A stretch of DNA of 57,833 nt from Cyanobacteriota bacterium (GTDB lineage: Bacteria > Cyanobacteriota > Cyanobacteriia > Pseudanabaenales > Pseudanabaenaceae): positions 1 through 57,833 of the forward strand of contig JANXUJ010000172.1 in the NCBI GenBank assembly GCA_025356295.1, written 5' to 3'. Made by a program: the position numbers and the translations under genes. A model generated the notes under the pieces. It had not been told where the DNA came from. It saw only the letters and a list, made by a program, of their open reading frames with translations, and did no database searches. Positions 46,432 to 55,406 of this stretch are shown piece after piece (within the stretch, counting starts at the first letter, position 1; the number at the start of each line of letters is the position of its first letter).

Positions 46432-47121
46432 TTACATCTTCCACATTGTAATTAATTCATTAACAAGCACTTGCAATTGTTTTGTAGGCTCATCAAGATT
46501 GGGCAGTTGATAGCCATGTGCAATGCGATCGCGTACAGTTTGAATTACTCTCAATTGATCAAACTGCTCCATTGAAAGCTCACCTTGAGAATATAAATGA
46601 TTGATTAAAGAGTTGGCAGGAAAGCGTTCTATCGGAATTGCAACTTGCCTAGCTTGACGATGCATGGCAGCTTCCAAAATCCCCCATAAGTACACAAATG
46701 CTACTTCCACTTCTCTGATCGCTAAAAATTTTTGAGCCTGTTCTTGGCGTTGCAACATTTGTTCCCAAGTCAACAATTCACTATCATCTTTGGTATCTTC
46801 TGAATATATATCTTCTCTAGTGATCAGTAAAAATCTCCAACCATGATGCTGTGCCACTATTTCGCCAATCTCTCGATAGCGATCAACTGAGATTTTGGCA
46901 ATTGAGTTTTTAAGTTCGATTATATAACCTTCGTCTAATCCCTTTCTCGCCATAATATCTGGACAATAAGTTCCCAAATCAAAAGGAATCAGGAATTTAG
47001 AAGGCCCGATTATAACTTCAAAGCCTTTCAATTTATATTTTTCTGCAATTCCTTGCAATCTATCTTTTTCTAAAACTTTAGTTTCTAAACCATTTTCAGC
47101 TAATTGAGAATTAACAATCAT
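46432..47121 (-). CDS. PD-(D/E)XK nuclease-like protein with HEPN-type motif (AHJR-like)
   Basis: The 229-residue protein has an N-terminal restriction-endonuclease-like fold. Pro54-Asp55 (CPDIMARKG) and Glu69-Leu-Lys71 (GYIIELKNS) form a complete PD…ExK site, followed by a GEIVAQHHGWRFLLITRED strand typical of AHJR-like REase domains. The C-terminal half (about 130-229) is helical and carries Arg197-x4-His202 (VRDRIAHGY), the signature of HEPN ribonuclease-type domains. Such fusions are found in suspected defence or toxin genes. Function here is not demonstrated. No partner antitoxin is adjacent. Confidence 0.7.
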   Translation of the reverse strand: MIVNSQLAENGLETKVLEKDRLQGIAEKYKLKGFEVIIGPSKFLIPFDLGTYCPDIMARKGLDEGYIIELKNSIAKISVDRYREIGEIVAQHHGWRFLLITREDIYSEDTKDDSELLTWEQMLQRQEQAQKFLAIREVEVAFVYLWGILEAAMHRQARQVAIPIERFPANSLINHLYSQGELSMEQFDQLRVIQTVRDRIAHGYQLPNLDEPTKQLQVLVNELITMWKM

Positions 47122-47248
47122 AAGTAGTCCTCCAATGGTTTAGATTCAGTAATTCTTACATATACACATTCTAAGCCTGATGCTATGCCCTGAACAAGAG
47201 GAATTGGGCATTGGGTAAGATCAAATGTGCCAGACAATGCTATGAAAC

Positions 47249-48082
47249 TCACTGCTCTTTCTTGCTACTAAATCTCTGAGTTAATCCTTCACCGACAAGA
47301 GATAGTCCGATCGTCATTAAAGTAATCGCTAAACCAGGGAAAACCGTTGTCCACCAGATATTTTCGCCAGTTGAGAGCGCATCTAGAGCTTGTTTGAGAT
47401 CATGTCCCCATTCAGGAACATCTTCAGGAATGCCTAAGCCTAAAAAGCCTAAACCTGCGATCGTGAGAATCGCATCGGCGGCGTTGAGGGTGAAAATTAC
47501 AGGCAAGCTTTGGATGACATTGGGTGCGAGATATTTAATTAAAATGGTTTTGGTATCAGCGCCGATCGCTTGAGCAGCTTCGATATAAACTTCAGTCTTG
47601 GTACTCACAGTTTGGTTGCGGATCACTCGAAAATATTGGGGGATATAGGCAATACTGAGGGCGATCGCCGCATTCCAGACACCAGCACCGACCACAAAAG
47701 CAATTGTCAGCGATAGCAATAAACTCGGCAATGTATAGAGTGCATCCATCAAAAATACTAAAACTCGATCTAACCAGCCGCCCTTATAGCCACTAATCAT
47801 CCCCAATGGCACACCAATTACTAAGCTGATTACGGTTGAAGCTAGTGTTACTTGCCACGCCACGCCTGCGCCTGCGATCGTGCGTGAAAATACATCATGT
47901 CCTTGTAAATCTGTACCAAACCAATGCGCTGCTGATGGTGGCTCATGAATGGGATAGCTCAGAAACTCATTGGGATTTAAAAGTCCTGCGGCTTGGAGTA
48001 ATGGTGAAGCGATCGCCATCAGCAAAAAAGCAGCGCTAATCACGAACCCGATTGACATTAATTTTTGCGATACAGACTTCAT
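47249..48082 (-). CDS. ABC transporter permease, DppC/OppC type
   Basis: The 277-residue protein (ATG at 48082; an ATG at 48094 is possible) has an N-terminal membrane helix, the OppC N-domain (HWFGTDLQGHDVFSR) and the BPD_transp_1 domain with five helices. The EAA loop reads YIEAAQAIGADTKTILIKYLAPN. It imports peptides or nickel in related systems. No binding protein, partner permease or ATPase lies nearby, so partners must be encoded elsewhere. Confidence 0.9.
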   Translation of the reverse strand: MKSVSQKLMSIGFVISAAFLLMAIASPLLQAAGLLNPNEFLSYPIHEPPSAAHWFGTDLQGHDVFSRTIAGAGVAWQVTLASTVISLVIGVPLGMISGYKGGWLDRVLVFLMDALYTLPSLLLSLTIAFVVGAGVWNAAIALSIAYIPQYFRVIRNQTVSTKTEVYIEAAQAIGADTKTILIKYLAPNVIQSLPVIFTLNAADAILTIAGLGFLGLGIPEDVPEWGHDLKQALDALSTGENIWWTTVFPGLAITLMTIGLSLVGEGLTQRFSSKKEQ

Positions 48083-48239
48083 ACAAACAAGCATTCCTTA
48101 ATTATGAAACCAATTTTTAGGATTTATAGTACTAAAAGCGCTGCAAATCCTAAAATCGGTCTTTATATTAGTTGTTTTGTACTATACCGCGATCGCGAAA
48201 TCTAGCTAGAATAAGCTACTGGGAGCAATGGTAAAAATT

Positions 48240-49004
48240 ATGGATGTAATTCCCGCAATTGATATTTTAGATGGACGCTGTGTCAGGCTCTATCAGGGGG
48301 ATTATCAACAATCGGAAGTATTTGGTGAAGACCCCGTTGAGGTTGCTCAGCGTTGGTACGATCAAGGCGCTAAGTATTTGCATGTCGTTGATCTTGATGG
48401 CGCAAAGGAAGGCAAACCTAAAAACTTAAAAGTAATTGAAGCGATCGCCCGTTCAATTCCGATGCGGGTGCAGATGGGCGGCGGATTGCGCGATCGCGAA
48501 AGTATCATTTCTGTACTCAACTCTGGCGTGAGCCGCGTCATTCTAGGAACAGCGGCAGTAGAAAACTCGCAATTAATTGCGGATATTTGTGGCGAATTTC
48601 CTGAGCAAATCATGATCGGTATCGATGCTCGTGATGGCAAAGTTGCCACTAGAGGTTGGTTAACCACTTCAGAAGTAATGGCGGTCGATCTGGCTAAACG
48701 CATGACCACTGTGGGCATTGCAGGGATTATTTACACCGATATCTATCGTGATGGCACGATGCAGGGACCAAATATAGCCGCTTTGCGACAACTTGCCGAA
48801 AATGTTGATGTGCCTGTAATTGCCTCAGGTGGGATTAGTTCGATTACCGATTTACTAAATTTGCTAACCCTCGAAGCGATCGGTGTCAAAGGTGCGATCG
48901 TTGGCAAAGCGATTTATACAGGCGATATTCAGCTTCGTGAAGCAATTCGGGCGGTTGGTAATGGGCGTTGGCAAGATGTAATCGATGGATCAGCGATCGC
49001 TTAA
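48240..49004 (+). CDS. hisA: ProFAR isomerase HisA
   Basis: With the ATG at 48240 ([17 protein letters not shown]) the product is 254 residues. It is a (beta/alpha)8 barrel with catalytic Asp in PAIDILDG and Asp in TDIYRDGTM, and phosphate-binding loops QMGGGLRD and ASGGISS. It catalyses the fourth histidine-biosynthesis step. No other his gene is adjacent. Confidence 0.96.
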   Translation: MDVIPAIDILDGRCVRLYQGDYQQSEVFGEDPVEVAQRWYDQGAKYLHVVDLDGAKEGKPKNLKVIEAIARSIPMRVQMGGGLRDRESIISVLNSGVSRVILGTAAVENSQLIADICGEFPEQIMIGIDARDGKVATRGWLTTSEVMAVDLAKRMTTVGIAGIIYTDIYRDGTMQGPNIAALRQLAENVDVPVIASGGISSITDLLNLLTLEAIGVKGAIVGKAIYTGDIQLREAIRAVGNGRWQDVIDGSAIA

Positions 49005-49044
49005 GCCCACCCTATATTAAAAACCTATTTGGGTGAATTTATCT

Positions 49045-50076
49045 ATGGCTATCCTGACATTTATCGATCTCTTTGCTGGCATTGGTGGAATGCGATTAGC
49101 ATTCGAGAATGTAAAGACAAAGTGTGTTTTTTCTTCAGAATGGGATAAATTCGCCCAACACACCTATTTTGCTAACTTTGGTGAAACACCAATAGGAGAT
49201 ATTACTCAAATCCAGTCGGAACAGATTCCAGACCATGACATATTGGTTGGGGGCTTTCCCTGCCAGCCTTTTAGCATTGCAGGAGTTAGTAAACACAATG
49301 CTCTCGGCAAGGATCATGGTTTTGAGCATCCAACTCAAGGAACTTTGTTTTTTGAAATAGCTCGAATTATTAAAGACAAAAAACCTAGAGCTTTTTTATT
49401 GGAAAATGTCAAAAATTTAGTCAGTCACGATCGCGGTAAGACTTTTACGGTAATTAAAGAAACATTAGAAGAACTGGGCTATTACATTCACTATAAAATT
49501 TTTGATGCTGCCAAAGTTCTGCCCCAACATCGTGAACGGATATTTATTGTCGGCTTTCGTGAGCCTGTCGTTTTTAGCTTTCCCACTTTAATTGATCGCC
49601 ATCCTAAGATTAGGAATATTTTAGATTGTGACGTTGATTCAAAATATACACTTACAGCTAATCTCTGGCAGTATTTGCAAAACTATGCCGCAAAACATCG
49701 GGCTAAAGGAAATGGTTTTGGGTTTGGATTAGTCGATCTTGATGGGGTATCGCGTACTTTGAGCGCTAGATATTATAAAGATGGCTCTGAGATTCTAATC
49801 CCACAAACAGATAAAAATCCGCGCCGTCTAACTCCCAGAGAATGCGCTCGAATTATGGGATTTCCTGAAACATTTAAGATTGTGGTTAGTGATACTAGAG
49901 CTTATAAACAGTTTGGGAACTCTGTCGCTGTTCCTATTGTTCAGGCAATTGCTTCTGAGGTTGTAACGTCTTTAAAGAATTCTGATATTTTGCAGTATCC
50001 TAGTCGATCTGCACTTCAGTTGAAATTATTTGAGCATAGAGATTTACATTATGAAAAGTCGGTTACTTTAAGTTAG
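49045..50076 (+). CDS. DNA (cytosine-5) methyltransferase of a type II R-M system
   Basis: The ATG at 49045 gives 343 residues; GTG at 49033 would add four. C5-MTase motifs are in order: I ([10 protein letters not shown]), IV ([12 protein letters not shown] with Cys73), VI ([10 protein letters not shown]), VIII ([11 protein letters not shown]), IX ([15 protein letters not shown]) and X ([15 protein letters not shown]). The target recognition region between VIII and IX (about 185-255) is short. The restriction gene follows 4 bp later. Confidence 0.95.
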   Translation: MAILTFIDLFAGIGGMRLAFENVKTKCVFSSEWDKFAQHTYFANFGETPIGDITQIQSEQIPDHDILVGGFPCQPFSIAGVSKHNALGKDHGFEHPTQGTLFFEIARIIKDKKPRAFLLENVKNLVSHDRGKTFTVIKETLEELGYYIHYKIFDAAKVLPQHRERIFIVGFREPVVFSFPTLIDRHPKIRNILDCDVDSKYTLTANLWQYLQNYAAKHRAKGNGFGFGLVDLDGVSRTLSARYYKDGSEILIPQTDKNPRRLTPRECARIMGFPETFKIVVSDTRAYKQFGNSVAVPIVQAIASEVVTSLKNSDILQYPSRSALQLKLFEHRDLHYEKSVTLS

Positions 50077-50080
50077 ATAT

Positions 50081-50857
50081 ATGACAGTAATACTCAGTAA
50101 AGATGAAGCTAAGTTTCTAAAGGATATTTCTAAAATTTATTATATAGAGCCAATTAAACAAAGAGTAGATAGTTGGGTTGCATCTACAAATAATCCTAAA
50201 ATTGGTTGGATAAATGTACTTAATCATTTAAATGAAATACTAAAAAGTTCCCAAGGTGATGTTGAAGATATTTTAGATAAAAGAATAAACACTGGCAAAA
50301 TAACAGATAAGTCTCAAGCACGCAAAAGTATAGTTGGTGCTGCTTTTTCTAGTATGATCATCTACATTTTTATTCAAAATAAGCTAATCGGCAATATTTC
50401 TAGCAAAATATATATTACTGCTAAAAAATCTACAGTTGATGGATTTGAAAAAATATCAACTATCAACGTTGGTGAAGAAACTCAAAAACCAGATATGGAT
50501 TTAATTATTTATTCTCTTAAAGAAAGCTCAGAATTGAATAAGTGTATTATTGTTTCTCTAAAAACCTCTTTAAGGGAGAGGGCTGGGCAAACCTATAAAT
50601 GGAAACTTTTGATGGAAATAGCTATGTCAGATAGTGATCTTCGTAATAAATATGACATTTCTTATGATCCTCCGATACTGCCTTTAGTTTGCTTTGCAAC
50701 GGTTAACTTTTATAATGAGATTAATAATCCTCAACATAGAGGTATGTTTAAATTCTTTGACCGTTCATTTATCGGTAGACCTATTGATTCGGAATCAACT
50801 GATTTTATTTTTCCTCTTTCTAACTTAGTTGATTTTGTTAATGAAAAACTTGTTTGA
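50081..50857 (+). CDS. Type II restriction endonuclease, possibly BsaWI-like
   Basis: The 258-residue protein is paired with the C5 methyltransferase, 4 bp downstream. A catalytic core is visible: Pro137-Asp138-x-Asp140 (KPDMDLIIY), then Ser159-Leu-Lys161 and the TSLRERAGQT segment (about 162-171). The S-x-K/R-E-R-x-x-QT pattern recalls the BsaWI group, so a CCGG-type target is possible but unproven. The gene is AT-rich and has no HIP1 octamer, which fits recent acquisition. Confidence 0.8.
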   Translation: MTVILSKDEAKFLKDISKIYYIEPIKQRVDSWVASTNNPKIGWINVLNHLNEILKSSQGDVEDILDKRINTGKITDKSQARKSIVGAAFSSMIIYIFIQNKLIGNISSKIYITAKKSTVDGFEKISTINVGEETQKPDMDLIIYSLKESSELNKCIIVSLKTSLRERAGQTYKWKLLMEIAMSDSDLRNKYDISYDPPILPLVCFATVNFYNEINNPQHRGMFKFFDRSFIGRPIDSESTDFIFPLSNLVDFVNEKLV

Positions 50858-50861
50858 ATAA

Positions 50862-51009
50862 GCTTTAAATCAATTAATGCGATCGCTTCTTGAATGATCT
50901 GCTCTTGGCTAATCATTTTGCCTAGTGCATCAGCCTCATATTTATCAGCAAAAGCTTCAACTGCCGCTAACTCTAGAGCAATGTCATAGGTTTCGGCGAA
51001 GCGCCGTCT
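50862..51009 (-). pseudogene. Remnant of a gene, N-terminus lost
   Basis: From the TAA at 51010-51012 the minus frame reads RRRFAETYDIALELAAVEA and then FADKYEADALGKMISQEQ and EAIALIDLK. This is protein-like, with an A/L/E helical pattern and a HIP1-derived AIA. No start codon precedes residue 32, and the frame runs on into the restriction gene's 3' end, where it loses coding character. It is probably the C-terminal piece of a gene interrupted at this site. Family not recognised. Confidence 0.4.
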
Positions 51010-51089
51010 TTACTTTTTGGGGTTTGTCTTGCCTTTACATGAGAAAATAGCACAAACATATCTAAAATTAACTAGATAAGAGTATTGTT

Positions 51090-51308
51090 ATGGGCTTTGC
51101 TGATTATTCGATCGCTGAGATCGCCGAAGACTACAAACTCAGCCTTGAGTCTGTATTTTCACTATGCGATCGCCTTGAAATTGCTTACCAAGATGCAGAA
51201 ACCAAACTTGCTTTGGAAGATGCAAAAGCGGTAATCATGGCATCCGAAGCCCAAAATTCTAAAAAGCCCTCTAAAAATCTCTCCAAAAACCCTCAAGATT
51301 TATCGTGA
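51090..51308 (+). CDS. Small conserved hypothetical protein upstream of psbV
   Basis: The 72-residue product has an N-terminal helical segment, FADYSIAEIAEDYKLSLES, resembling an HTH or IF2_N-like fold, then EIAYQDAETKLALEDAKAVI and a Lys/Ser-rich tail. Similar small proteins occur in other cyanobacteria. No function is known. It lies 80 bp before psbV on the same strand. Confidence 0.7.
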   Translation: MGFADYSIAEIAEDYKLSLESVFSLCDRLEIAYQDAETKLALEDAKAVIMASEAQNSKKPSKNLSKNPQDLS

Positions 51309-51388
51309 TTAACCAGTCGCAATAAAACTTTGAGATTAAACTAAATCCTTTTAGATAAACTTAGATAAATCAGATTATCTGCGTCATT

Positions 51389-51889
51389 ATGAACAAAAAT
51401 ACGTTTAAAAAATATCTAGCTCTAGCGATCGCTACTATGATGCTAGCTTTCCAGCTTTTCACTCCTAGCGTTAGTGCAGCCGAGATTCCGATCGAGTTGC
51501 GTACGGTTCCCCTTAACGAAAATACAAATATTGTCTTGACTCAGAAAGACATTTCTAAGGGTAAAAAACTTTTCCAAAATGCTTGTGCTAACTGCCACCT
51601 CGGCGGTGCAACATTTACTAACCCTAACGTCAACCTGTCTCCAGAGTCCTTAGCTGGGGCTAATCCAGTTCGTAACAATGTCCTCGCATTGGTGGATTAC
51701 ATGAAAAAACCTACCACTTATGACGGCGTGACCGAAATCTATGACGTTCATCCTAGTCTTAAGAGTACGGATATCTTCCCAATCATGCGTGGATACACTG
51801 ACAATGACCTCAAGTTAATTGCTGGCTTTATTCTTTACGAGCCGAAGATTAAAGGTATCGGCTGGGGCGGCGGAAAGATATACTATTAA
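51389..51889 (+). CDS. psbV: Cytochrome c-550 (PsbV)
   Basis: The 166-residue precursor has a signal peptide ending FTPSVSA (about residue 30). The haem site is Cys66-Ala-Asn-Cys69-His70 and the distal axial ligand His121 is in YDVHPSLKSTDIF. The C-terminus GGGKIYY is canonical. It is an extrinsic lumenal subunit of cyanobacterial PSII that stabilises Ca2+/Cl- at the oxygen-evolving site. Confidence 0.98.
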   Translation: MNKNTFKKYLALAIATMMLAFQLFTPSVSAAEIPIELRTVPLNENTNIVLTQKDISKGKKLFQNACANCHLGGATFTNPNVNLSPESLAGANPVRNNVLALVDYMKKPTTYDGVTEIYDVHPSLKSTDIFPIMRGYTDNDLKLIAGFILYEPKIKGIGWGGGKIYY

Positions 51890-51930
51890 GTTAGGAATCT
51901 TAGACTAGAAATCTGTGCTTTTAGTCGAGT

Positions 51931-51988
51931 CACAGTCTAGTCATGAGTTAGCTAAGTCTCACAATCTAGTTATGAGTTAGCTTGGTCT
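51931..51988 (+). repeat. Two adjacent 29-bp repeats in the psbV-petE gap
   Basis: Two direct copies, 51931-51959 and 51960-51988, share 25 of 29 positions (core ATGAGTTAGCT). They lie 75-130 bp before the petE start, a typical position for operator sites. A GAGTC motif is also repeated at about 52009-52020. Confidence 0.7.
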
Positions 51989-52061
51989 ACGCGGATTATG
52001 TTTAGTTCGAGTCGAGTCGAATTAAAGCAATTTCAAGTTGAATTTTAGTCGGTAATTAATC

Positions 52062-52439
52062 ATGAATATTTCTTCTTTTACGAAAAGTATCGCTCTTTTC
52101 GTAGCTAGCCTTGTACTTGTTGTTGGTAGCTTGTTTATGTCAGTTGCACCTGCGACAGCTGATGTGGTGACTGTAAAGATGGGTTCTGACGGTGGTCAGC
52201 TCGTATTTGATCCTAAAGTAGTCACAATCAAGGCGGGTGACACAGTGAAATGGGTTAACAATAAAGCGTTTCCTCACAACGTTGTGTTTGACGGTCATCC
52301 TGAACTCTCTCACAAGAAGTTAGCTCAAAAGCCGAAGCTGGAGCTAGAGTCCACTTTTAACGAGGCGGGTGAGTTCGCTTACTACTGCTCGCCTCACCGT
52401 GGAGCTGGTATGGCTGGCAAAGTTATTGTTGCTAGCTAG
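52062..52439 (+). CDS. petE: Plastocyanin
   Basis: The 125-residue precursor has a signal peptide ending SVAPATA. Copper ligands are His72 (FPHNVVFD), Cys109 (YYCSPH), His112 and Met117 (GAGMAGKV). It carries electrons from cytochrome f to photosystem I in the thylakoid lumen and is commonly copper-induced, in some species through PetR/PetP. The 172-bp gap upstream holds the tandem repeat. Confidence 0.98.
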   Translation: MNISSFTKSIALFVASLVLVVGSLFMSVAPATADVVTVKMGSDGGQLVFDPKVVTIKAGDTVKWVNNKAFPHNVVFDGHPELSHKKLAQKPKLELESTFNEAGEFAYYCSPHRGAGMAGKVIVAS

Positions 52440-52445
52440 TCTGAG

Positions 52446-52500
52446 CTTAAAACCAAAAAAGAGACGCAAACGGTGTTTGCGTCTCTTTTTTGGTTTTAAG
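52446..52500 (+). terminator. Strong terminator after petE
   Basis: A perfect 26-bp stem (inner GAGACGCAAAC / GTTTGCGTCTC, flanked by A6 and T6) with a GGT loop lies 6 bp after the stop. Confidence 0.93.
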
Positions 52501-52562
52501 CGATAACATTAGAGAAATTGCGTCAAAAACTTAAATTTAAAAAGTAAAAGTAAAAGTAATTT

Positions 52563-53417
52563 ATGTCGAAAATTTGGGAGTTAGATTTTTATTCTCGTCC
52601 TCTACTGGATGCTAATAATAAAAAAGTTTGGGAATTACTGATCTGCGATCGCGATCGCGAGTTTGAATGGGTACGCGAATGTCCATCGAGTGAAGTGAAC
52701 TCAGAGTGGTTAGCAAAGCAACTTACTGATTGTGTGGCAACAACAGGACAGAATCCGATCAAGATCAGGTTTTTCCGTCCGAGCATGACTAATATCATTA
52801 TTCGAGCTTGTTCCCTTGCAGGTATTAAAGGACAGGCTTCGCGCCGTGTATTTACGATGTCAGCATGGTTAGCAGAGCGGATGCAAAGTATTTATCCAAA
52901 TCGCGATGGTTTCCAAGCCGTTGATCCTAATCCATTACCTCTAAAAGTATTGGCGGCGCAAGACCCTAAGCCAGTTCCTGATGCGTTAATGGGTGAGCGA
53001 TGGATATCGGTATCACTGAAAGCAGAAGACTTTGCGGATGCGAGTGAATGGTCGATGGACTTTGGTGAACTGCTCGATATTAGTAGCCTTGAGCCTGAAG
53101 CGATCATATCAGGGATAATTATTATTTCGGCGCGCGCTACAGCCTTAGCAGCATGGATGTCAGGCGTTGATCCTGTATTTTTAAAGTTTGAGCGTAACTT
53201 GATGGGCGATCGCACACAAATGCAACTAGAAGCGAGTGCTGACGCGCGATGGGTGTTGGCAAACCTGCAAGCTCCAAAAGATAAAGAGGCGATCGCGCAA
53301 GGAGCCGCCTTTGAAAAAGCAAAACAGAATGCTGAAGGATTTCATTTCTTAGCAGTTCAAACTAGCCCCGACATCGAAAATTTCGCAGGCTTCTGGATGC
53401 TTAAAGAAGTTATTTAG
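52563..53417 (+). CDS. Tab2/Atab2 family RNA-binding protein
   Basis: The 284-residue product matches the Tab2 (DUF1092) family: IWELDFYSRPLLDANNKKVWELLICD, VRECPSSEVNSEWLAKQL and the WKM-like C-terminal FAGFWMLKEV. Plant and algal homologues bind psaB or psbA/B leader RNA and aid photosystem translation. It is expected to be soluble or thylakoid-associated. It lies 42 bp before the diguanylate cyclase gene. Confidence 0.92.
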   Translation: MSKIWELDFYSRPLLDANNKKVWELLICDRDREFEWVRECPSSEVNSEWLAKQLTDCVATTGQNPIKIRFFRPSMTNIIIRACSLAGIKGQASRRVFTMSAWLAERMQSIYPNRDGFQAVDPNPLPLKVLAAQDPKPVPDALMGERWISVSLKAEDFADASEWSMDFGELLDISSLEPEAIISGIIIISARATALAAWMSGVDPVFLKFERNLMGDRTQMQLEASADARWVLANLQAPKDKEAIAQGAAFEKAKQNAEGFHFLAVQTSPDIENFAGFWMLKEVI

Positions 53418-53458
53418 ACTGTAAGATAAAAAAAGACTGATAATTTATAGCGCATCGT

Positions 53459-55369
53459 ATGAAAGGGAACTGGTTATTACAGAAAGGAACTTCGCAATTT
53501 ATTATTCTCAATCTGTTAATTGCGATCGCCTATACGATCGGTGTAAACTTCAGCTATGAATTTGCGACTGTACCCGGCAAAGTTGCATCCGTCTGGTTTC
53601 CTTCAGGAATGACATTAGCACTGGTTTTCTGGTTAGGAGATCGCGCGTTGCTAGGAATTATCATCGGTTCTATCTTATCTGTCTCTAAAGGTTTATTAGG
53701 CTCAGACCCACCACTATCAATTTTTGGATTTATTTTTATTAATGCAGCTTGCGCGATCGCCAATTGCATACAGCCTTTAGTTGCTATATATTTAATCAAA
53801 AAATTTTCCGATCATCAAAACATCTTTAGTTCTGTTAACTCAGTTGTTGTATACATTGCGGCGGTGATTTTTTCACCAGCTTTGTCAGCGACAATTGGTG
53901 TGACCAGTATGTGGATGACGGAGAGAATTATATGGAATAGTTATGAGCTTAGTTGGGTGACCTGGTGGCTCGCAAGTGCGCTACCTCAATTGATTTTTAC
54001 ACCAACGCTTCTTTTATGGAAAGACTTTTGCCAGACTTATCGTCAACAGAATTTTTGGGAAATTGGATTGGCTCTGAATGTATTTTTGTTGATCAGTTGG
54101 GTCTCATTTATACAAGGCTATCCAGTAGCATATTTGTTTCTTCCAGTGCTGATCTGGACAGTGTTTCGGTTTGGGAGTTTTATAGCTAGTCTATTGGTTA
54201 GTTTGGTCTCTTTAATTGCGATTTTTTCCACATCTCAGGGCTATGGGCTTTTTGTAAAAGGTTCACCAAATGAGTCATTACTTCTGCTGCAATCTTTCAC
54301 AGCGGTGTTCTCATTAACATCATTGATCCTCTCGGCTGTTATTGATGAGTTAAAAGTTGCCCAGTTTTCTCTCAAGCAGTCGATGGAAAATCTCGAAGCG
54401 CAAGTAATCGAGAGAACGATAGAACTGCAACAAAGTGAAGCGCAGATTAATGGTTTCTTTTCGGCTGCACCGATTGGTATGGGTATTGTTGATCACCACT
54501 TGCGATATATTCGTGTCAATCAAGTACTAGCAGAAATCAACGAAAAATCAATTAATGAACATTTAGGCAAAACTTTGCAAGAGATTCTCCCCGATTTAAG
54601 TCCTTATATTGAAGGCTTTTTTTATCAGGTTTTAACGACAGGAAAGCCTTTGCTAAATAAAGAAAATAGTAGCAGTGCATATAGCAAAAACAAGATAGAA
54701 CAGACTTGGCTCGCTTCATTTTTTCCTATTTTTGATCTTAATAACCTGCCATTTCGAGTAGGGTTTGTGGTGATCGAAATCAGCGATCGCAAGAGAGCAG
54801 AAGCTGACTTAAAGTATGCTGAATCTGTACTTAGAAAGGCAAATATAGAACTAGAAAAGTTAGTTAATATCGATGAATTGACTCAAATAGCTAATCGGCG
54901 CTGTTTTAATGATCGCCTTGATCTGGAATGGGAAAGACTTTGTCGGGAACAGCAACCTCTAGCTCTACTATTGTTTGATATTGACTATTTCAAGCGTTAT
55001 AACGATTGCTATGGACATCAATTGGGAGATGATTGCTTAACGGCGATCGCCCAAACTGTAAAACTTGTTTTATGTCGCCCCGCCGATTTGATTGCTCGCT
55101 ATGGAGGCGAAGAGTTTGCTGTGATTTTGCCTAATACCGATTTAGATGGAGCTGTCACTGTAGCGGAGCAGATTAGCGCGGCAATTAAGAACTTAAACAT
55201 TACCCACCAAAACTCTGATATCAGCGATATAGTTACGATTAGTCTTGGCGTGGCGAGTCTATTACCAAGTTTCAGCCAAGAGCCATCAATACTTATTAAG
55301 CAAGCAGATGTAGCATTGTATAAAGCTAAGCAAAAGGGACGCAATCAAGTTGTAGTTTTCTATGAATGA
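53459..55369 (+). CDS. MASE1-PAS-GGDEF diguanylate cyclase
   Basis: The 636-residue membrane sensor has a MASE1 domain with about eight helices (about 13-300), a coiled-coil (about 305-330), a PAS domain (about 335-445, EAQINGFFSAAPIGMGIVDHHL) and a GGDEF domain (about 475-636). The active site reads RYGGEEFAVIL. The substrate site (FDIDYFKRYNDCYGHQLGD) is intact. The inhibitory site normally RxxD reads LCRP, so it appears absent. It should synthesise c-di-GMP. Confidence 0.93.
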   Translation: MKGNWLLQKGTSQFIILNLLIAIAYTIGVNFSYEFATVPGKVASVWFPSGMTLALVFWLGDRALLGIIIGSILSVSKGLLGSDPPLSIFGFIFINAACAIANCIQPLVAIYLIKKFSDHQNIFSSVNSVVVYIAAVIFSPALSATIGVTSMWMTERIIWNSYELSWVTWWLASALPQLIFTPTLLLWKDFCQTYRQQNFWEIGLALNVFLLISWVSFIQGYPVAYLFLPVLIWTVFRFGSFIASLLVSLVSLIAIFSTSQGYGLFVKGSPNESLLLLQSFTAVFSLTSLILSAVIDELKVAQFSLKQSMENLEAQVIERTIELQQSEAQINGFFSAAPIGMGIVDHHLRYIRVNQVLAEINEKSINEHLGKTLQEILPDLSPYIEGFFYQVLTTGKPLLNKENSSSAYSKNKIEQTWLASFFPIFDLNNLPFRVGFVVIEISDRKRAEADLKYAESVLRKANIELEKLVNIDELTQIANRRCFNDRLDLEWERLCREQQPLALLLFDIDYFKRYNDCYGHQLGDDCLTAIAQTVKLVLCRPADLIARYGGEEFAVILPNTDLDGAVTVAEQISAAIKNLNITHQNSDISDIVTISLGVASLLPSFSQEPSILIKQADVALYKAKQKGRNQVVVFYE

Positions 55370-55406
55370 TTCTTTTTGGGTCAATACTCGCTTCCCAATT
55401 ATTCAC

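Noticed and set aside
50731..50916. A separate 61-residue minus-strand gene over the restriction-gene end
   Set aside because: The first half continues a headless remnant and the second half is antisense to the endonuclease coding sequence.
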